Source: Flavonifractor sp. An306 (GTDB taxonomy: Bacteria > Bacillota > Clostridia > Oscillospirales > Oscillospiraceae). Taken from it: DNA of 64,000 bases. The notes under the pieces were generated by a model. It had not been told where the DNA came from. It was given only the letters and a program-made list of their open reading frames with translations, and ran no database searches. This document shows, piece after piece, positions 33,580 through 43,695 of the stretch; positions within the stretch are counted from its first letter, which is position 1, and each line of letters starts with the position of its first letter. The translations under genes were made by a program, and so were the position numbers. The stretch lies in the NCBI RefSeq assembly GCF_002159455.1, contig NZ_NFIQ01000001.1:59203-123202 (forward strand). Reading direction: 5' to 3'.

Positions 33580-36027
33580 TTACTTGATCTCCCGCACGGG
33601 GACGTTCCAGATATCCTTGGCATAGTCCCGGATGGAGCGGTCGGCGGCAAAGATGCCGGACCGGGCGATGTTCAGCAGGGACATCTTGTTCCAGGCCTTG
33701 GGGTCCTGATAGGCCAGGCCCGCCCGGACATGGGCGTCCCGATAGCTCTCGAAGTCGGCCAGCAGCAGATACTCGTCGGCGGCGCCGCCGTCGCCGAAGA
33801 GCAGCCGGCGGGCGATGTCGTCATAGGCCACCCCGTCGCCGAAGCCCACGTTGAGCTGGTCTACCACGGAGCGCAGGTCGGGATTGTGGACATAGTACTC
33901 ATAGGACTTGTAGCCCTTCTGCTTCAGCTCGGCCACCTCATGGGCCTTCAGGCCAAACAGGAAGATGTTCTCATCCCCCAGAACCTGGTGCATCTCCACG
34001 TTGGCGCCGTCCAGAGTGCCGATGGTCACCGCGCCGTTCATCATGAACTTCATGTTGCCGGTGCCGCTGGCCTCCTTGCCGGCGGTGGAGATCTGCTCGC
34101 TGAGCTCGCTGGCAGGCATCAGCTTCTCCGCTAGGCTCACCCGGTAGTTCTCCAAAAAGACCACCTGGAGCCGGTCCTTGCAGGCGGGGTCCTTGGCGAT
34201 CATGTCGGACACCGAGTTGATGAGCCGGATGATCCGCTTGGCCACCGCGTAGCCGGGGGCCGCCTTGGCGCCGAACAGGTAGGTGCGGGGGGCGAAGTCA
34301 AAGTGGGGGTCGTTCTTCATGTGCTGGTACAGGTAGATGATGTGCAGTACGTTCAGCAGCTGCCGCTTGTACTCATGCAGCCGCTTCACCTGTACGTCGA
34401 AGATGGCGTCAGTGTTGAGCACGATGCCGCTCTCCCGCTGCACCCAGGCGGCGAAGGCTTTCTTGTTCTCCGCCTTGATCTGACCCAGGCGGGACAGCAC
34501 CCCGGCGTCGTCCTGGAATTTCTCCAGGTTTTTCAGCGCCTCGGGCTGGAGCAGGTATTTGTCCTTGCCGCAGCACTCCTGGATCAGGGCGTCCAGCTTG
34601 GGGTTGCTCTCCGCCAGCCAGCGGCGGTGGTCGATGCCGTTGGTCACGTTGGTGAACTTATCGGGGGTGCGGGTATAGGCGTCGTGGAATACGTCGTGCT
34701 TGAGAATGTCGGAGTGGAGGGCGGACACGCCGTTGACCTTGAAGCAGGCGCACACGCACAGGTTGGCCATGCGCACCTCGCCGCCCCAGATGATGGCCAT
34801 GGGGGCCACCTTGGACAGGTCGCCGTGGAAGTAGGCGGTGAGCGCGTCCTGGTACCGGTTGGAGATCTCAATGAGGATCTGCCAGATCCGGGGCAGCAGG
34901 GACTCGATGAGCTGCTGGGGCCAGCGCTCCAGGGCCTCGGCCATGACGGTGTGGTTGGTGTAGGCGACGGTGTGGGTGGTGATATACCAGGCCTCCTCCC
35001 AGCCGTAGCCCTCCTCGTCCAGCAGGATCCGCATCAGCTCGGGGATGGCCAGGGTGGGGTGGGTGTCGTTGATCTGGATGACGTGCTTCAGGTGGAAGTT
35101 GCGCAGGGTGCCGTACTCCGCCCGGTGCTTGCGCACGATGGACTGGATGGTGGCGGAGACGAAGAAGTACTGCTGCTTAAGACGCAGGGATTTGCCCTCG
35201 TAGTGGTTATCCTCGGGGTAGAGCACCTTGGAGATGGACTCCGCCATGGCCTGCTGCTCCACCGCCCGCAGGTACTGGCCGGAGGAGAACAGGTTCATGT
35301 CCACCGGGGTGGGGCTCTTGGCGTCCCACAGCCGCAGCAGGTTGCCATGCTCGGTGTGGTAGCCGGAGATCTCCATGTCCTTGGGCACCGCCAGAACCGT
35401 GTCGTAGCCAGTGTGCTTCACCCGGTGGCGGCCCTGGTTATCCCACTCGTCCTCCACCTTGCCGCCGAAGTGGACCTCCTCCACCTCGTCCATCTTGGGG
35501 ATCAGCCAGGCGTCCCCCAGGCCCAGCCAGTTGTCGGGCAGCTCCACCTGCTGGCCGTCCACGATCTTCTGCTTGAAAATGCCCAGCTCGTAGCAGATGG
35601 AGTAGCCGGTGGCGGGGATCTCCAGGGTAGTCATGGAGTCCAGATAGCAGGCGGCCAGGCGGCCCAGGCCGCCGTTGCCCAGGCCGGCGTCCGGCTCGGT
35701 CTCGAACAGGTCGGGGGCGGAGAAGCCCAGGGCCTCAATGGCGCCCTTCAGCTGCTCCAGCACGCCCAGGTTGTAGGCGTTCTTCATCAGGGACCGGCCC
35801 ATGAGAAACTCCAGAGACAGGTAGTGGACCTGGCGCTGGTGCTTTTCCGCCACCTCGTCGGCGGTTTTCATCTGACGCTCGGACATGATATCCCGCAGCA
35901 CCATGGCGCAGGCTTTGAACATATGCAGGCTGGTGGCCTCCTCCACATCCCGGCCGAAGTTGCGGCGCAGCTTGCCGGTAATGAGGGTCATCAGCTCTTT
36001 CTTGGTATAGTTGTGCAATGCAGACAT
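33580..36027 (-). CDS. glgP: Glycogen (alpha-glucan) phosphorylase
   Basis: An 815-residue GT35 enzyme that releases glucose-1-phosphate from glycogen. Present are the glycine-rich DAGLGNGGLGRLAA stretch, HVIQINDTHPTLAIPELMR, and the PLP lysine in EASGTGNMKFMMNGA. At the ATG (36027) GGAG is directly adjacent, too close for normal initiation; a TTG three codons later (36018) is nine bases away from it and could be the real start. Although it follows glgA, it has its own promoter in the 113-base gap, so breakdown can be regulated separately from synthesis. Confidence 0.96.
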   Translation of the reverse strand: MSALHNYTKKELMTLITGKLRRNFGRDVEEATSLHMFKACAMVLRDIMSERQMKTADEVAEKHQRQVHYLSLEFLMGRSLMKNAYNLGVLEQLKGAIEALGFSAPDLFETEPDAGLGNGGLGRLAACYLDSMTTLEIPATGYSICYELGIFKQKIVDGQQVELPDNWLGLGDAWLIPKMDEVEEVHFGGKVEDEWDNQGRHRVKHTGYDTVLAVPKDMEISGYHTEHGNLLRLWDAKSPTPVDMNLFSSGQYLRAVEQQAMAESISKVLYPEDNHYEGKSLRLKQQYFFVSATIQSIVRKHRAEYGTLRNFHLKHVIQINDTHPTLAIPELMRILLDEEGYGWEEAWYITTHTVAYTNHTVMAEALERWPQQLIESLLPRIWQILIEISNRYQDALTAYFHGDLSKVAPMAIIWGGEVRMANLCVCACFKVNGVSALHSDILKHDVFHDAYTRTPDKFTNVTNGIDHRRWLAESNPKLDALIQECCGKDKYLLQPEALKNLEKFQDDAGVLSRLGQIKAENKKAFAAWVQRESGIVLNTDAIFDVQVKRLHEYKRQLLNVLHIIYLYQHMKNDPHFDFAPRTYLFGAKAAPGYAVAKRIIRLINSVSDMIAKDPACKDRLQVVFLENYRVSLAEKLMPASELSEQISTAGKEASGTGNMKFMMNGAVTIGTLDGANVEMHQVLGDENIFLFGLKAHEVAELKQKGYKSYEYYVHNPDLRSVVDQLNVGFGDGVAYDDIARRLLFGDGGAADEYLLLADFESYRDAHVRAGLAYQDPKAWNKMSLLNIARSGIFAADRSIRDYAKDIWNVPVREIK

Positions 36028-36061
36028 CTCCTATTCTTGTAAGAAAGGCAGAATAAGTGCC

Positions 36062-36087
36062 CCGCAGGGGGCAAAATCCCCCTGCGG
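36062..36087 (-). promoter_or_regulatory. Stem-loop at the predicted 5' end of the glgP mRNA
   Basis: A perfect 10-bp stem CCGCAGGGGG/CCCCCTGCGG with a six-base loop. It begins at the predicted +1 of the glgP promoter, so it could protect the mRNA 5' end or act as an attenuator for readthrough from glgA. No T run follows on the minus strand. Confidence 0.55.
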
Positions 36088-36093
36088 AGCGGA

Positions 36094-36123
36094 ATTTTAT
36101 CACAGCCCTGTTATCTTTGTCAA
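36094..36123 (-). promoter_or_regulatory. Internal promoter for glgP
   Basis: Minus-strand perfect TTGACA (36123-36118), 18-base spacer and TAAAAT (36099-36094), in the glgA-glgP gap. Confidence 0.72.
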
Positions 36124-36140
36124 GGGAAGGACGGCAAACT

Positions 36141-37577
36141 TTACTTGCCCGTTACCCAGCTGTAAATCTGGCAATACTCCCCGGCGGATTTGTCCCAGGA
36201 GAAATCGGTGGTCATGGCGTTCTTCTGCAGGCCCTTCCACGCCTTCTTGTCGTCGTGGTAGAGGCTGACCGCCTCGGCCAACACCCCGGTCATCTCGTGG
36301 GCGTTGATGTTGGCGAAGGAGAAGCCGGTGCCCTCGCCGGTATATTTGTTGTAGGGGAGCACCGAATCCCGCAGGCCGCCGGTCTCCCGCACCACGGGGA
36401 TGGTGCCGTAGCGCATGGCGATCATCTGGCTCAGGCCGCAGGGCTCCGAAATGGAGGGCATGAGGAAGATATCCGCGCCGCCGTAGATGGCGGTGGACAG
36501 GTTGGGGGAGTACATCAAGTGGGCGGCGAACCGGCCGGGATACTGGTTCTGGGCCTGGCGGAAGGACTCCTCATAGTTCCATTCGCCGGTGCCCAGCACG
36601 ATCATCTGGGCGTCCATGCCCATGATGTCGTGGATGGCGGCGGTGACCAGATCAAAGCCCTTGTGCTTCACCAGCCGGGAGACACAGGCGATGATGGGGG
36701 TATCGGGGTTTTCCCGCAGGCCGCACATCTGCTGCAGGGCGGCCTTGCAGGCCTTTTTGCCCGCCATCTGCCGCCAGGAGAAGAGCTTGGTCAGGCCCTT
36801 GTCCGTCCAGGGATCGTAGAGCTCGGTGTCGATGCCGTTGAGGATCCCCTTGAGCTTGTGGCGGTTGTCGGAGATGACCCCCTCCAACCCGTGGGCGTAG
36901 AAGCTGTACTGCAGCTCGTCGGCGTAAGTAGGAGACACGGTGGTCACATAGTCGGCGGCGTAGATGGCCCCCTTCATCAGGTTCACATCCCCGTGGTACT
37001 CCAGCATATGCTCGTTGAAGTAGCCGGCGTTCAGGCCGAACAGGTCCTTCAGCGTCTGGCTGCCGTAGCGGCCCTGATATTCGATGTTGTGGATGGTGAA
37101 CACGCTCTTGGTCTCGGCCAGCTGGGGGATGCGGTGGCGCTCCTCCAGCAGGTAGATGGGCACCAGGGCGGTCTGCCAGTCGTTGCAGTGGAGCACGTCG
37201 GGCTGCCAGTCCAGGTAGCCCACCGCCTCCACCACCGCCCGGGAGAAGTAGGCGAACCGCTCCCCGTCGTCATAGTGGCCGTAAATGGCCGAGCGCTTGA
37301 AGTAGTACTCGTTGTCCACAAACCAGTAGGTCACGCCGTCCCGCTTCAGCTCAAAAATGCCGCAGTAGGGGGTGCGCCAGGCCACGGTGATGTGGAAGCA
37401 CTGCAGAAAGGTCATCTGGCTGCGCCACTGCGGGTCAATTCCCTCGTATAGAGGCAGGATCACCCGGACGTCATGGCCCAGCTTTGCCAGGGCCTTGGGC
37501 AGAGCGCCCGACACGTCCGCCAGGCCTCCGGTCTTGATGAAGGGGGCGCATTCTGAGGTGGCAAACAAAATATTCAT
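36141..37577 (-). CDS. glgA: Glycogen synthase (ADP-glucose type)
   Basis: A 478-residue GT5 enzyme starting MNILFATSECAPFIKTGGLADV, where the KTGGL motif binds ADP-glucose. The C-terminal GT-B domain has VSRLVKHKGFDL and the EPCGLSQMIAMRYGTIPVVR segment. It extends alpha-1,4-glucan chains. The ATG at 37577 follows GGAGAAGG; a TTG six codons before lies on this site. It follows glgD after 75 bases. Confidence 0.97.
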   Translation of the reverse strand: MNILFATSECAPFIKTGGLADVSGALPKALAKLGHDVRVILPLYEGIDPQWRSQMTFLQCFHITVAWRTPYCGIFELKRDGVTYWFVDNEYYFKRSAIYGHYDDGERFAYFSRAVVEAVGYLDWQPDVLHCNDWQTALVPIYLLEERHRIPQLAETKSVFTIHNIEYQGRYGSQTLKDLFGLNAGYFNEHMLEYHGDVNLMKGAIYAADYVTTVSPTYADELQYSFYAHGLEGVISDNRHKLKGILNGIDTELYDPWTDKGLTKLFSWRQMAGKKACKAALQQMCGLRENPDTPIIACVSRLVKHKGFDLVTAAIHDIMGMDAQMIVLGTGEWNYEESFRQAQNQYPGRFAAHLMYSPNLSTAIYGGADIFLMPSISEPCGLSQMIAMRYGTIPVVRETGGLRDSVLPYNKYTGEGTGFSFANINAHEMTGVLAEAVSLYHDDKKAWKGLQKNAMTTDFSWDKSAGEYCQIYSWVTGK

Positions 37578-37620
37578 AAACCTTCTCCAATCCAAATCAA
37601 TCTGTTGGCACAGGACGGAC

Positions 37621-37642
37621 GGGCCGGCGCGCAGGCCGGCCC
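37621..37642 (-). repeat. GC-rich stem-loop in the glgD-glgA gap
   Basis: An 8-bp perfect stem GGGCCGGC/GCCGGCCC with a six-base loop and no T run. It may be an mRNA stability or processing element between the two reading frames. Confidence 0.4.
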
Positions 37643-37652
37643 GCCACGGGAT

Positions 37653-38768
37653 TTACACGATTTCGTTTTTGGCGATGGCCAGAGGATAGGTGCTGTGACC
37701 CATCAGCATCCGGCCGGGATTGACCCGGACGTTCTTGTCGGTGATGGCGTACTTGAGCACCGCGCCGGCCTGGATGGTGGTGCCCTGCATCAGCACGCAG
37801 CCCGACACCCGGGCGCCCTTTTCCACCCGGACGCCCCGGAACAGAATGGAGTTCTCCACCTCGCCCTCAATGATACAGCCGTCGGCCACCAGAGAGTTCA
37901 CCGACCTGGAGTCGGGACCGTAGTAGGTGGACGGGTCGGAGCGGTCCTTGGTGCGGATGGGCCGGTCGGGCACGAAGAGCTGGCTGCGGATATCCGGGTC
38001 CAGCAGCTCCATGCTGCGGGCGAAATAGCCCGCCACCGACTGCAGCCGGGCGGCATAGCCGTCGTACACATAGGGGCAGATCTTCAGCTGGCCGGACATG
38101 GCCTGGAGCACCCCCATGCTGAAGGAGGGGATGTTGTGGGCGGCGCAGTGGTCCACCAGGGAGAGCAGCAGAGCCTTGGAGAGGATGTAGACCTCCAGAG
38201 ACTCGCAGCCCTGGGCGATGGAGGGGTGAACCGACACGTCGGTGATCCGCCCGCCGCTGCCGATGGAGAAGTAGTCCGACTCCTTGGGGTCGCCCATAGG
38301 CCGGGTGGTACACACGGCGGTGATATCGGCGTCGTTGCGGATATGGGTCTCAAAGATGTCCGCCAGGGGCAGGTTCACCGCCACGTCGCCGCCGGCCAGC
38401 ACCACATAGTCCTGCCGGATGTTCTGCAGATAGGAGCGCACCCCGGCCAGGGCGTCCATGCGGCCCCGGTAGACGCCCTCCCGCTTGCCGGAGTAGCCGA
38501 AGGGGGGCAGGATGCGCAGGCCGCCGTGCTTGCGGGAGAGGTCCCAGTCCTTGCCGGAGCCCACGTGGTCCAGCAGGGACTGATAGTTGGCGTGGACGAT
38601 CATGCCCACGTCGCAGATGCCCGCGTTGACCATACTGGAGAGCATGAAGTCAATGACCCGGTACCGGCCGCCGTAGGGGATGGAGCAGGTGTTCCGGTTG
38701 TGGGTCAGCTCCCGCAGGTCGGGGTTGGAAAGGTAGGAGAAGATGATGCCGTGCAGCTTGTTCATCAT
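37653..38768 (-). CDS. glgD: ADP-glucose pyrophosphorylase regulatory subunit GlgD
   Basis: A 371-residue GlgC paralogue: nucleotidyltransferase-like N-terminal domain ([22 protein letters not shown]) with an altered start where GlgC has the GGxGxRL loop, and a left-handed beta-helix C terminus. In Firmicutes GlgD is mostly non-catalytic and activates GlgC in a heterotetramer. Its start overlaps the glgC stop, matching equal production of the two subunits. Confidence 0.95.
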   Translation of the reverse strand: MMNKLHGIIFSYLSNPDLRELTHNRNTCSIPYGGRYRVIDFMLSSMVNAGICDVGMIVHANYQSLLDHVGSGKDWDLSRKHGGLRILPPFGYSGKREGVYRGRMDALAGVRSYLQNIRQDYVVLAGGDVAVNLPLADIFETHIRNDADITAVCTTRPMGDPKESDYFSIGSGGRITDVSVHPSIAQGCESLEVYILSKALLLSLVDHCAAHNIPSFSMGVLQAMSGQLKICPYVYDGYAARLQSVAGYFARSMELLDPDIRSQLFVPDRPIRTKDRSDPSTYYGPDSRSVNSLVADGCIIEGEVENSILFRGVRVEKGARVSGCVLMQGTTIQAGAVLKYAITDKNVRVNPGRMLMGHSTYPLAIAKNEIV

Positions 38769-39973
38769 TTCACCCCACCTCCTTTCACGTTACGAGTGAT
38801 CATGGCCTTGGGGGAGACCACTGCGTCGGCGCCGATGGTGAGGTGCTGGGCCACCACGGCTACCCCCCAGTCCTCGCCGCCGTCGGGGGAGGCCCCTACC
38901 CGGGCCCGTTCCCCGATGACGCTCTGCTCGGCCACGATGGCGTACTCCACCACCGCGCCCGACTTGACCACGGTGCCCGGCATCAGGATGGAGTAGCGCA
39001 CCACCGCGCCCTCCTCCACAATGACCGAGTGGAAGAGCACCGAGTTCTCCACCGTGCCGTACACCTCGCAGCCGCCGGTGACCATGGAGTGGTCCACCTT
39101 GGCGTTTTTGCCCATGAAGTGGGGGGGCTTGGTGGGAGTGCGGGCGAAGATGGGCCACTCGGAATCGTACAGGTCGATGCCGTTGTCGGGAGAGAGCATA
39201 TCCATGTTGGCGTCCCACAGGGAGTCGATGGTGCCCACGTCCTTCCAATAGCCCTGGAAGCGGTAGGCGGTCATCTTCTCGCCGGCGTTCAGCATGGCGG
39301 GAATGATGTTCTTGCCGAAGTCGTTGGCGCTCTTTTCGTCCTCTTCATCGGCGATCAGGTACTCCCGCAGCTTCTTCCAGGTGAAGATGTAGATGCCCAT
39401 GGAGGCCAGGTTGCTCTTGGGCTTTTTGGGCTTCTCCTCAAACTCGTAGATATCGTCGTTTTCATCCACGTTCATGATGCCGAAGCGGGAGGCCTCCTCC
39501 ATGGGAACCTCCAGCACCGCGATGGTGCAGGCCGCGCCCACCTCCTTGTGGCGGCGGAGCATCTGGGCATAGTCCATCTTGTACACGTGGTCGCCGGACA
39601 GGATCAGCACATACTCCGGATCGTAGGTCTCCAGGAAGTTGATATTCTGATAAATGGCGTTGGCGGTTCCCTTGTACCAGGTGCCCTTCTCGCCCTCCCG
39701 CATATAAGGGGGCAGAATATGAACGCCGCCGTAGGAGCGGTCCAGATCCCAGGGCTCGCCGTTGCCAATGTAGGCGTTGAGTTCCATGGGGCGGTACTGG
39801 GTCAGCACGCCCACCGTGTCGATGCCGGAGTTGATACAGTTGGACAGGGGAAAATCAATGATGCGGTATTTTCCCCCGAAGGGGACCGCGGGCTTGGCCA
39901 CATGGCTGGTGAGGGCGTGCAGACGGCTGCCCTGTCCTCCTGCCAGCAACATGGCGACACATTCCTTTTTCAT
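38765..39973 (-). CDS. glgC: Glucose-1-phosphate adenylyltransferase GlgC
   Basis: A 402-residue enzyme making ADP-glucose from ATP and glucose-1-phosphate, the committed step of glycogen synthesis. The loop [16 protein letters not shown], the [18 protein letters not shown] site, [11 protein letters not shown] and the later [10 protein letters not shown] are intact. AGGTGATAG is upstream of the ATG. Second gene of the glgB-C-D-A cluster. Confidence 0.97.
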   Translation of the reverse strand: MKKECVAMLLAGGQGSRLHALTSHVAKPAVPFGGKYRIIDFPLSNCINSGIDTVGVLTQYRPMELNAYIGNGEPWDLDRSYGGVHILPPYMREGEKGTWYKGTANAIYQNINFLETYDPEYVLILSGDHVYKMDYAQMLRRHKEVGAACTIAVLEVPMEEASRFGIMNVDENDDIYEFEEKPKKPKSNLASMGIYIFTWKKLREYLIADEEDEKSANDFGKNIIPAMLNAGEKMTAYRFQGYWKDVGTIDSLWDANMDMLSPDNGIDLYDSEWPIFARTPTKPPHFMGKNAKVDHSMVTGGCEVYGTVENSVLFHSVIVEEGAVVRYSILMPGTVVKSGAVVEYAIVAEQSVIGERARVGASPDGGEDWGVAVVAQHLTIGADAVVSPKAMITRNVKGGGVK

Positions 39974-40117
39974 TCTATCACCTCAGTCATTGAACTGGAT
40001 CTTACTATAACATGAAGGAACCATACCAGACGATGGATGATTCTGGGTGGCTGCAAGAATGGCCGGAAAGCGCCGCACATGCCAACCGCCTGCGGTCGTT
40101 TCCTCTCCTTCCGGCTC

Positions 40118-42310
40118 TCAGGTGGAGCTTATTTCCCTTTTTTCTCTGTTGCGCTCTTTTTTTTCTGCTTTTTTCTGCGGTGCGGCAGTTTTCTCCTTGA
40201 CTGCGGGTGCGGAGGCTTTCTCCTTCACCGCAGGGGCAGGAGCCTTTTCCTTGACCGCAGGCGTGGAGGCTTTCTTCTTGACGGCGGGGGCGGGAGCCTT
40301 CTCCTTCACTGCGGGCGCGGAGGCCTTGGCCTTTGCCGCGGGCTTGGCCGCCTTTTTGGTGGTCTTGGTCCCCTCGGCCTTTTTGCGGCGGGCGGGGAAC
40401 TTGCGGGTACAGCGGTAGATGGCGGCGCTCATGGCGGGCAGCTTCAGGGTAATGGACTGCTCCTTGCCCTGGCTCTCGTTGTACTGGCTCTTCACCGGTT
40501 GGGTGTCGCCCAGGCCCTTGCCGCCAAAGGCGGGGTCGTCGGTGGAGAAGATACAGGTATAGGCGCCGGGCACCGGCACCCCTACGGTGTAGCCGGTGCG
40601 GTCCACCGGGGAGAAGTTGCACACGATCACCAGCGCGTCGCCCTTGGCGTCCTTCCGCAGGAAGGCCACGGTGTTGGCCTGGTTGTCGTTGGCCTCGATC
40701 CACTCGAACCCCTCCCAGGAGAAGTCCAGCTCCCACAGCTCGGGGTGGGCCAGATAGAGGGCGTTGGCCTGCTTGAAGAACTGCTGCAGCTGGCGGTGGG
40801 GTTTGGCCCACTCCGCCTCCGGGTCCAGCAGATGCCAGTCCAGCGAGTGCTCAAAGTGCCACTCGTTCCACTGGCCGAACTCCGTACCCATCATCAGCAG
40901 CTTCTTGCCGGGATGGGCCAGCATATAGGTGTAGAACACCCGCACGCCGGCGAATTTCTCCTCGTTGGTCCCCGGCATCTTGTTGATGAGGGAGCCCTTC
41001 ATATGCACCACCTCGTCGTGGGACAGGGGGAGCACGAAGTTTTCCGAGAAGGCGTACATCAGCGAGAAGGTGATGTCCTTATGGTTGAACTGCCGGAAAT
41101 AGGGGTCCAGCTTGATATAGTGGAGGATGTCGTTCATCCAGCCCATGTTCCACTTCAGGTTGAAGCCCAGGCCGCCCTCCAGACCGCCCTCTCCCACCGG
41201 ATGGGACACCCGGGGCCAGGCGGTGGACTCCTCGGCGATCATCATCACGTCGGGGTGGGCCATAAAGATGTGGCCGTTGAGCTGCTGGAGGAAGTCAACC
41301 GCCTCCAGATTCTCATGGCCGCCGAACACGTTGGGGGTCCACTGGCCCCCCTGCCGGCCGTAGTCCAGATAGAGCATGGAGGCCACCGCGTCCACCCGCA
41401 GGCCGTCCACGTGGTACTGCTCCAGCCAGAACAGCGCGGAGGAGAACAGGAAGGAGCGCACCTCATTGCGGGCGTAGTCGAATACCCGGGTGCCCCAGTC
41501 AGCGTGCTCCCCCTTCCGGGGGTCGGCATACTCATAGCAGGGCTCTCCGTCAAATTCGTACAGGCCGAAGGCATCCTTGGGGAAGTGGGCGGGTACCCAG
41601 TCCAGGATCACGCCGATGCCCGCCTGATGGAGCTGGTCCACCAGCCACATAAAGTCGTGGGGGGTGCCGAACCGGCTGGTAGCGGCGAAATAGCCGGTAC
41701 ACTGATAGCCCCAGGAGTCGTCCAGGGGATGCTCGGTGACGGGGAGCAGCTCCACATGGGTGAAGCCCATCTCTTTCACGTAGGGTACCAGATATTTGCC
41801 GATATCCCGGTAGGAGAGCATCTGGTCGTCGGCGGTGCGCCGCCAGGAACCCAAATGTACTTCATAAATATTCAGCGGTTTTTGATAAATGGGGTTGCCC
41901 TTCCGGTAGTCCATCCAGCCCTGATCCCCCCATTGGTAGCCGGAGAGGTCGTACAGCTTGGAGGCGGTGCCGGGGCGGGTCTCGGCGTGGAAGGCGTAGG
42001 GGTCGGACTTGGCCAGCACCCGGCCGTCCCTGGTGTGGACGGCGTACTTATAATTATCATATTGCTGCAGGCCGGGCAAAAATGCCTCCCAGACACCGCC
42101 CTCCAGCGGGCGCATGGGGTGGTCGGAGTCGTTCCAGCCGTTAAAGTCCCCCATCACCGCCACGAACTGGGCGTGAGGAGCCCACACCCGGAAGGTCCAG
42201 CCGGCCTGACCGTCCACAACGGCGGGGTGGGAGCCCAGAAATTCCTGGGCCCGCACGCTCTGACCCTTGGAAAAGGCGGTCAAGGCGGGATCGGCGGCAG
42301 ATAAAGTCAT
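40118..42310 (-). CDS. glgB: 1,4-alpha-glucan branching enzyme with Lys/Ala/Pro repeat tail
   Basis: A 730-residue GH13 enzyme forming alpha-1,6 branches in glycogen. The N-terminal CBM48-like module (FRVWAPHAQFVAVMGDFNGW) and the catalytic sites are intact: nucleophile in GLRVDAVASMLYL, acid/base glutamate in MMIAEESTAWP and LSHDEVVH. The normal core ends near residue 640 (MSAAIYRCTR). It is followed by an extra ~85-residue lysine-rich tail containing five nine-residue repeats of the KASAPAVKE type. The ATG at 42310 follows AAGGAGTGG. First gene of the cluster, read from a strong promoter. Confidence 0.95.
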   Translation of the reverse strand: MTLSAADPALTAFSKGQSVRAQEFLGSHPAVVDGQAGWTFRVWAPHAQFVAVMGDFNGWNDSDHPMRPLEGGVWEAFLPGLQQYDNYKYAVHTRDGRVLAKSDPYAFHAETRPGTASKLYDLSGYQWGDQGWMDYRKGNPIYQKPLNIYEVHLGSWRRTADDQMLSYRDIGKYLVPYVKEMGFTHVELLPVTEHPLDDSWGYQCTGYFAATSRFGTPHDFMWLVDQLHQAGIGVILDWVPAHFPKDAFGLYEFDGEPCYEYADPRKGEHADWGTRVFDYARNEVRSFLFSSALFWLEQYHVDGLRVDAVASMLYLDYGRQGGQWTPNVFGGHENLEAVDFLQQLNGHIFMAHPDVMMIAEESTAWPRVSHPVGEGGLEGGLGFNLKWNMGWMNDILHYIKLDPYFRQFNHKDITFSLMYAFSENFVLPLSHDEVVHMKGSLINKMPGTNEEKFAGVRVFYTYMLAHPGKKLLMMGTEFGQWNEWHFEHSLDWHLLDPEAEWAKPHRQLQQFFKQANALYLAHPELWELDFSWEGFEWIEANDNQANTVAFLRKDAKGDALVIVCNFSPVDRTGYTVGVPVPGAYTCIFSTDDPAFGGKGLGDTQPVKSQYNESQGKEQSITLKLPAMSAAIYRCTRKFPARRKKAEGTKTTKKAAKPAAKAKASAPAVKEKAPAPAVKKKASTPAVKEKAPAPAVKEKASAPAVKEKTAAPQKKAEKKERNREKREISST
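40193..40327 (-). repeat. Five 27-bp tandem repeats encoding the GlgB tail
   Basis: Residues 662-706 form five nine-residue units: KASAPAVKE, KAPAPAVKK, KASTPAVKE, KAPAPAVKE, KASAPAVKE. The in-frame 27-bp unit could change copy number by slippage. Composition resembles histone H1-like tails. Confidence 0.88.
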
Positions 42311-42420
42311 AGGTATCCACTCCTTGTTGGTAAAAATCCCCAAACAAAGGGACTGTAAACCAAAGAATCTTGTCATTGGTCATAAATAAGGTCCAAATAA
42401 ATCGGAACTTATTTGTAGAA

Positions 42421-42449
42421 ATTATACAACGATATACCGGGATAGTCAA
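42421..42449 (-). promoter_or_regulatory. Promoter of the glgBCDA cluster
   Basis: Minus-strand TTGACT (42449-42444), 17-base spacer and perfect TATAAT (42426-42421), giving a ~100-base leader before glgB. Confidence 0.8.
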
Positions 42450-42558
42450 GATGCGTGTGGGAAAGAACCCGTAAAATTTCATGAATCAGGAAAAGCCGTA
42501 CGCGGCTGGAACGGCAGCAGCCGGAGACGGGGGTTCCGTCTCCGGCTGCGGGACAGGC

Positions 42559-43695
42559 TCAGGACTGAGCCATAAAGAGGGTGCGGAGCAGGCGGGCAAA
42601 GATGCCGGGGAAGTTGAGCCGCTCCACGGCCTGGTCGGCCACGATGGGGATGGTCTGCACCAGCTCCTCCCCCTGGTAGACCGCCATCTCGCCCAGCTTC
42701 TGCCCGGCCTCCACCGGGGCCTCCACATTTTCACACAGGCTCACCTGGGTGGTGACCTGATTGACCATGGACTTTTCCACCAGGATCCGGCTGGATGTGG
42801 ACAAAATGGGCTGCACCGTGTCGGACTCCCCCAGCAGCACGTCCACCGGCGGCAGAGCCTGGGAGGGGTAGACGTCCATCAGGGTGTAGTTGGAAAAGCC
42901 GTAGTTCAGCAGGGAGGTGGCCGCCGCGGTGCGGGTGTCCTTGGTGGGGGATTTCAGGATCACCGCGATGAGCTCCATCCCGTCCCGCTCCGCCGTGGCG
43001 GACAGGCAGTACCCGGCGGAGTCGGTGGAGCCGGTTTTCAGGCCGGTGGCCCCTTCGTAAAACCGGATGAGCTTGTTGGTGTTGGCCAGCTGGAACTGGC
43101 CGTTGCGGAGGGTGTCCATCCAGATGGTGGTATACTCCCGGATGGCGGGGTGGTTGAGGATCAGCTCCCGGCTCATCAGGGCGATGTCATAGGCGGAGGT
43201 GAGGTGGCCCGCCGCCGGCAGGCCGGTGCAGTTGACAAAGCAGGTGTCCGCCATGCCCAGCTCCGCCGCCCGCTGGTTCATCCGCTCCACAAAGGCCTCC
43301 TCGCTGCCCGCCAGGTGCTCGGCCAGAGCCACCGAGGCGTCGTTGCCCGAGGCCACCGTCACCGCCTTCAGCAGGTCGTGGACACTCATCTGCTCCCCTT
43401 CCTTTAAATAGACCTGGGAGCCGCCCATGGAGGCGGCGTAGGCGGACACCGTCACCACGTCGTCGGTAGACAGGCTGCCGCTGTCAATGGCCTCCATCAC
43501 CAGCAGCAGGGTCATGACCTTGGTGACGCTGGCGGGTTCCAGCTTGTCGTGGGCGTTCTGCTCGCACAGCACCGTACCCGTCTCCTTCTCCATCAGCACC
43601 GCCGCCCCGGCGTCCACCGTGGGGGCGGCGGAGGCGGCCCGGGCGGGGACGGCCAGCAGCAGGGCGGCCAGCAGGGCCGCGGCCAGTTTTTTCAT
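42559..43695 (-). CDS. D-alanyl-D-alanine carboxypeptidase, DacF/PBP5 type
   Basis: A 378-residue penicillin-binding protein with a signal peptide (MKKLAAALLAALLLAVPARA). The serine site SVTK (PASVTKVM), SGN (VASGNDAS) and KTG (GLKTGSTD) are all present, and the C-terminal beta domain ends with an amphipathic helix that can anchor it to the membrane. It trims the terminal D-Ala of peptidoglycan stems. GGAGG precedes the start. A stem at about 42520-42545 after the stop lacks a T run and is not a sure terminator. Confidence 0.95.
   Translation of the reverse strand: MKKLAAALLAALLLAVPARAASAAPTVDAGAAVLMEKETGTVLCEQNAHDKLEPASVTKVMTLLLVMEAIDSGSLSTDDVVTVSAYAASMGGSQVYLKEGEQMSVHDLLKAVTVASGNDASVALAEHLAGSEEAFVERMNQRAAELGMADTCFVNCTGLPAAGHLTSAYDIALMSRELILNHPAIREYTTIWMDTLRNGQFQLANTNKLIRFYEGATGLKTGSTDSAGYCLSATAERDGMELIAVILKSPTKDTRTAAATSLLNYGFSNYTLMDVYPSQALPPVDVLLGESDTVQPILSTSSRILVEKSMVNQVTTQVSLCENVEAPVEAGQKLGEMAVYQGEELVQTIPIVADQAVERLNFPGIFARLLRTLFMAQS

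Noticed and set aside
42520..42545. Intrinsic terminator of the carboxypeptidase gene
   Set aside because: A stem of GC pairs exists after the stop, but without a T run on the minus strand.
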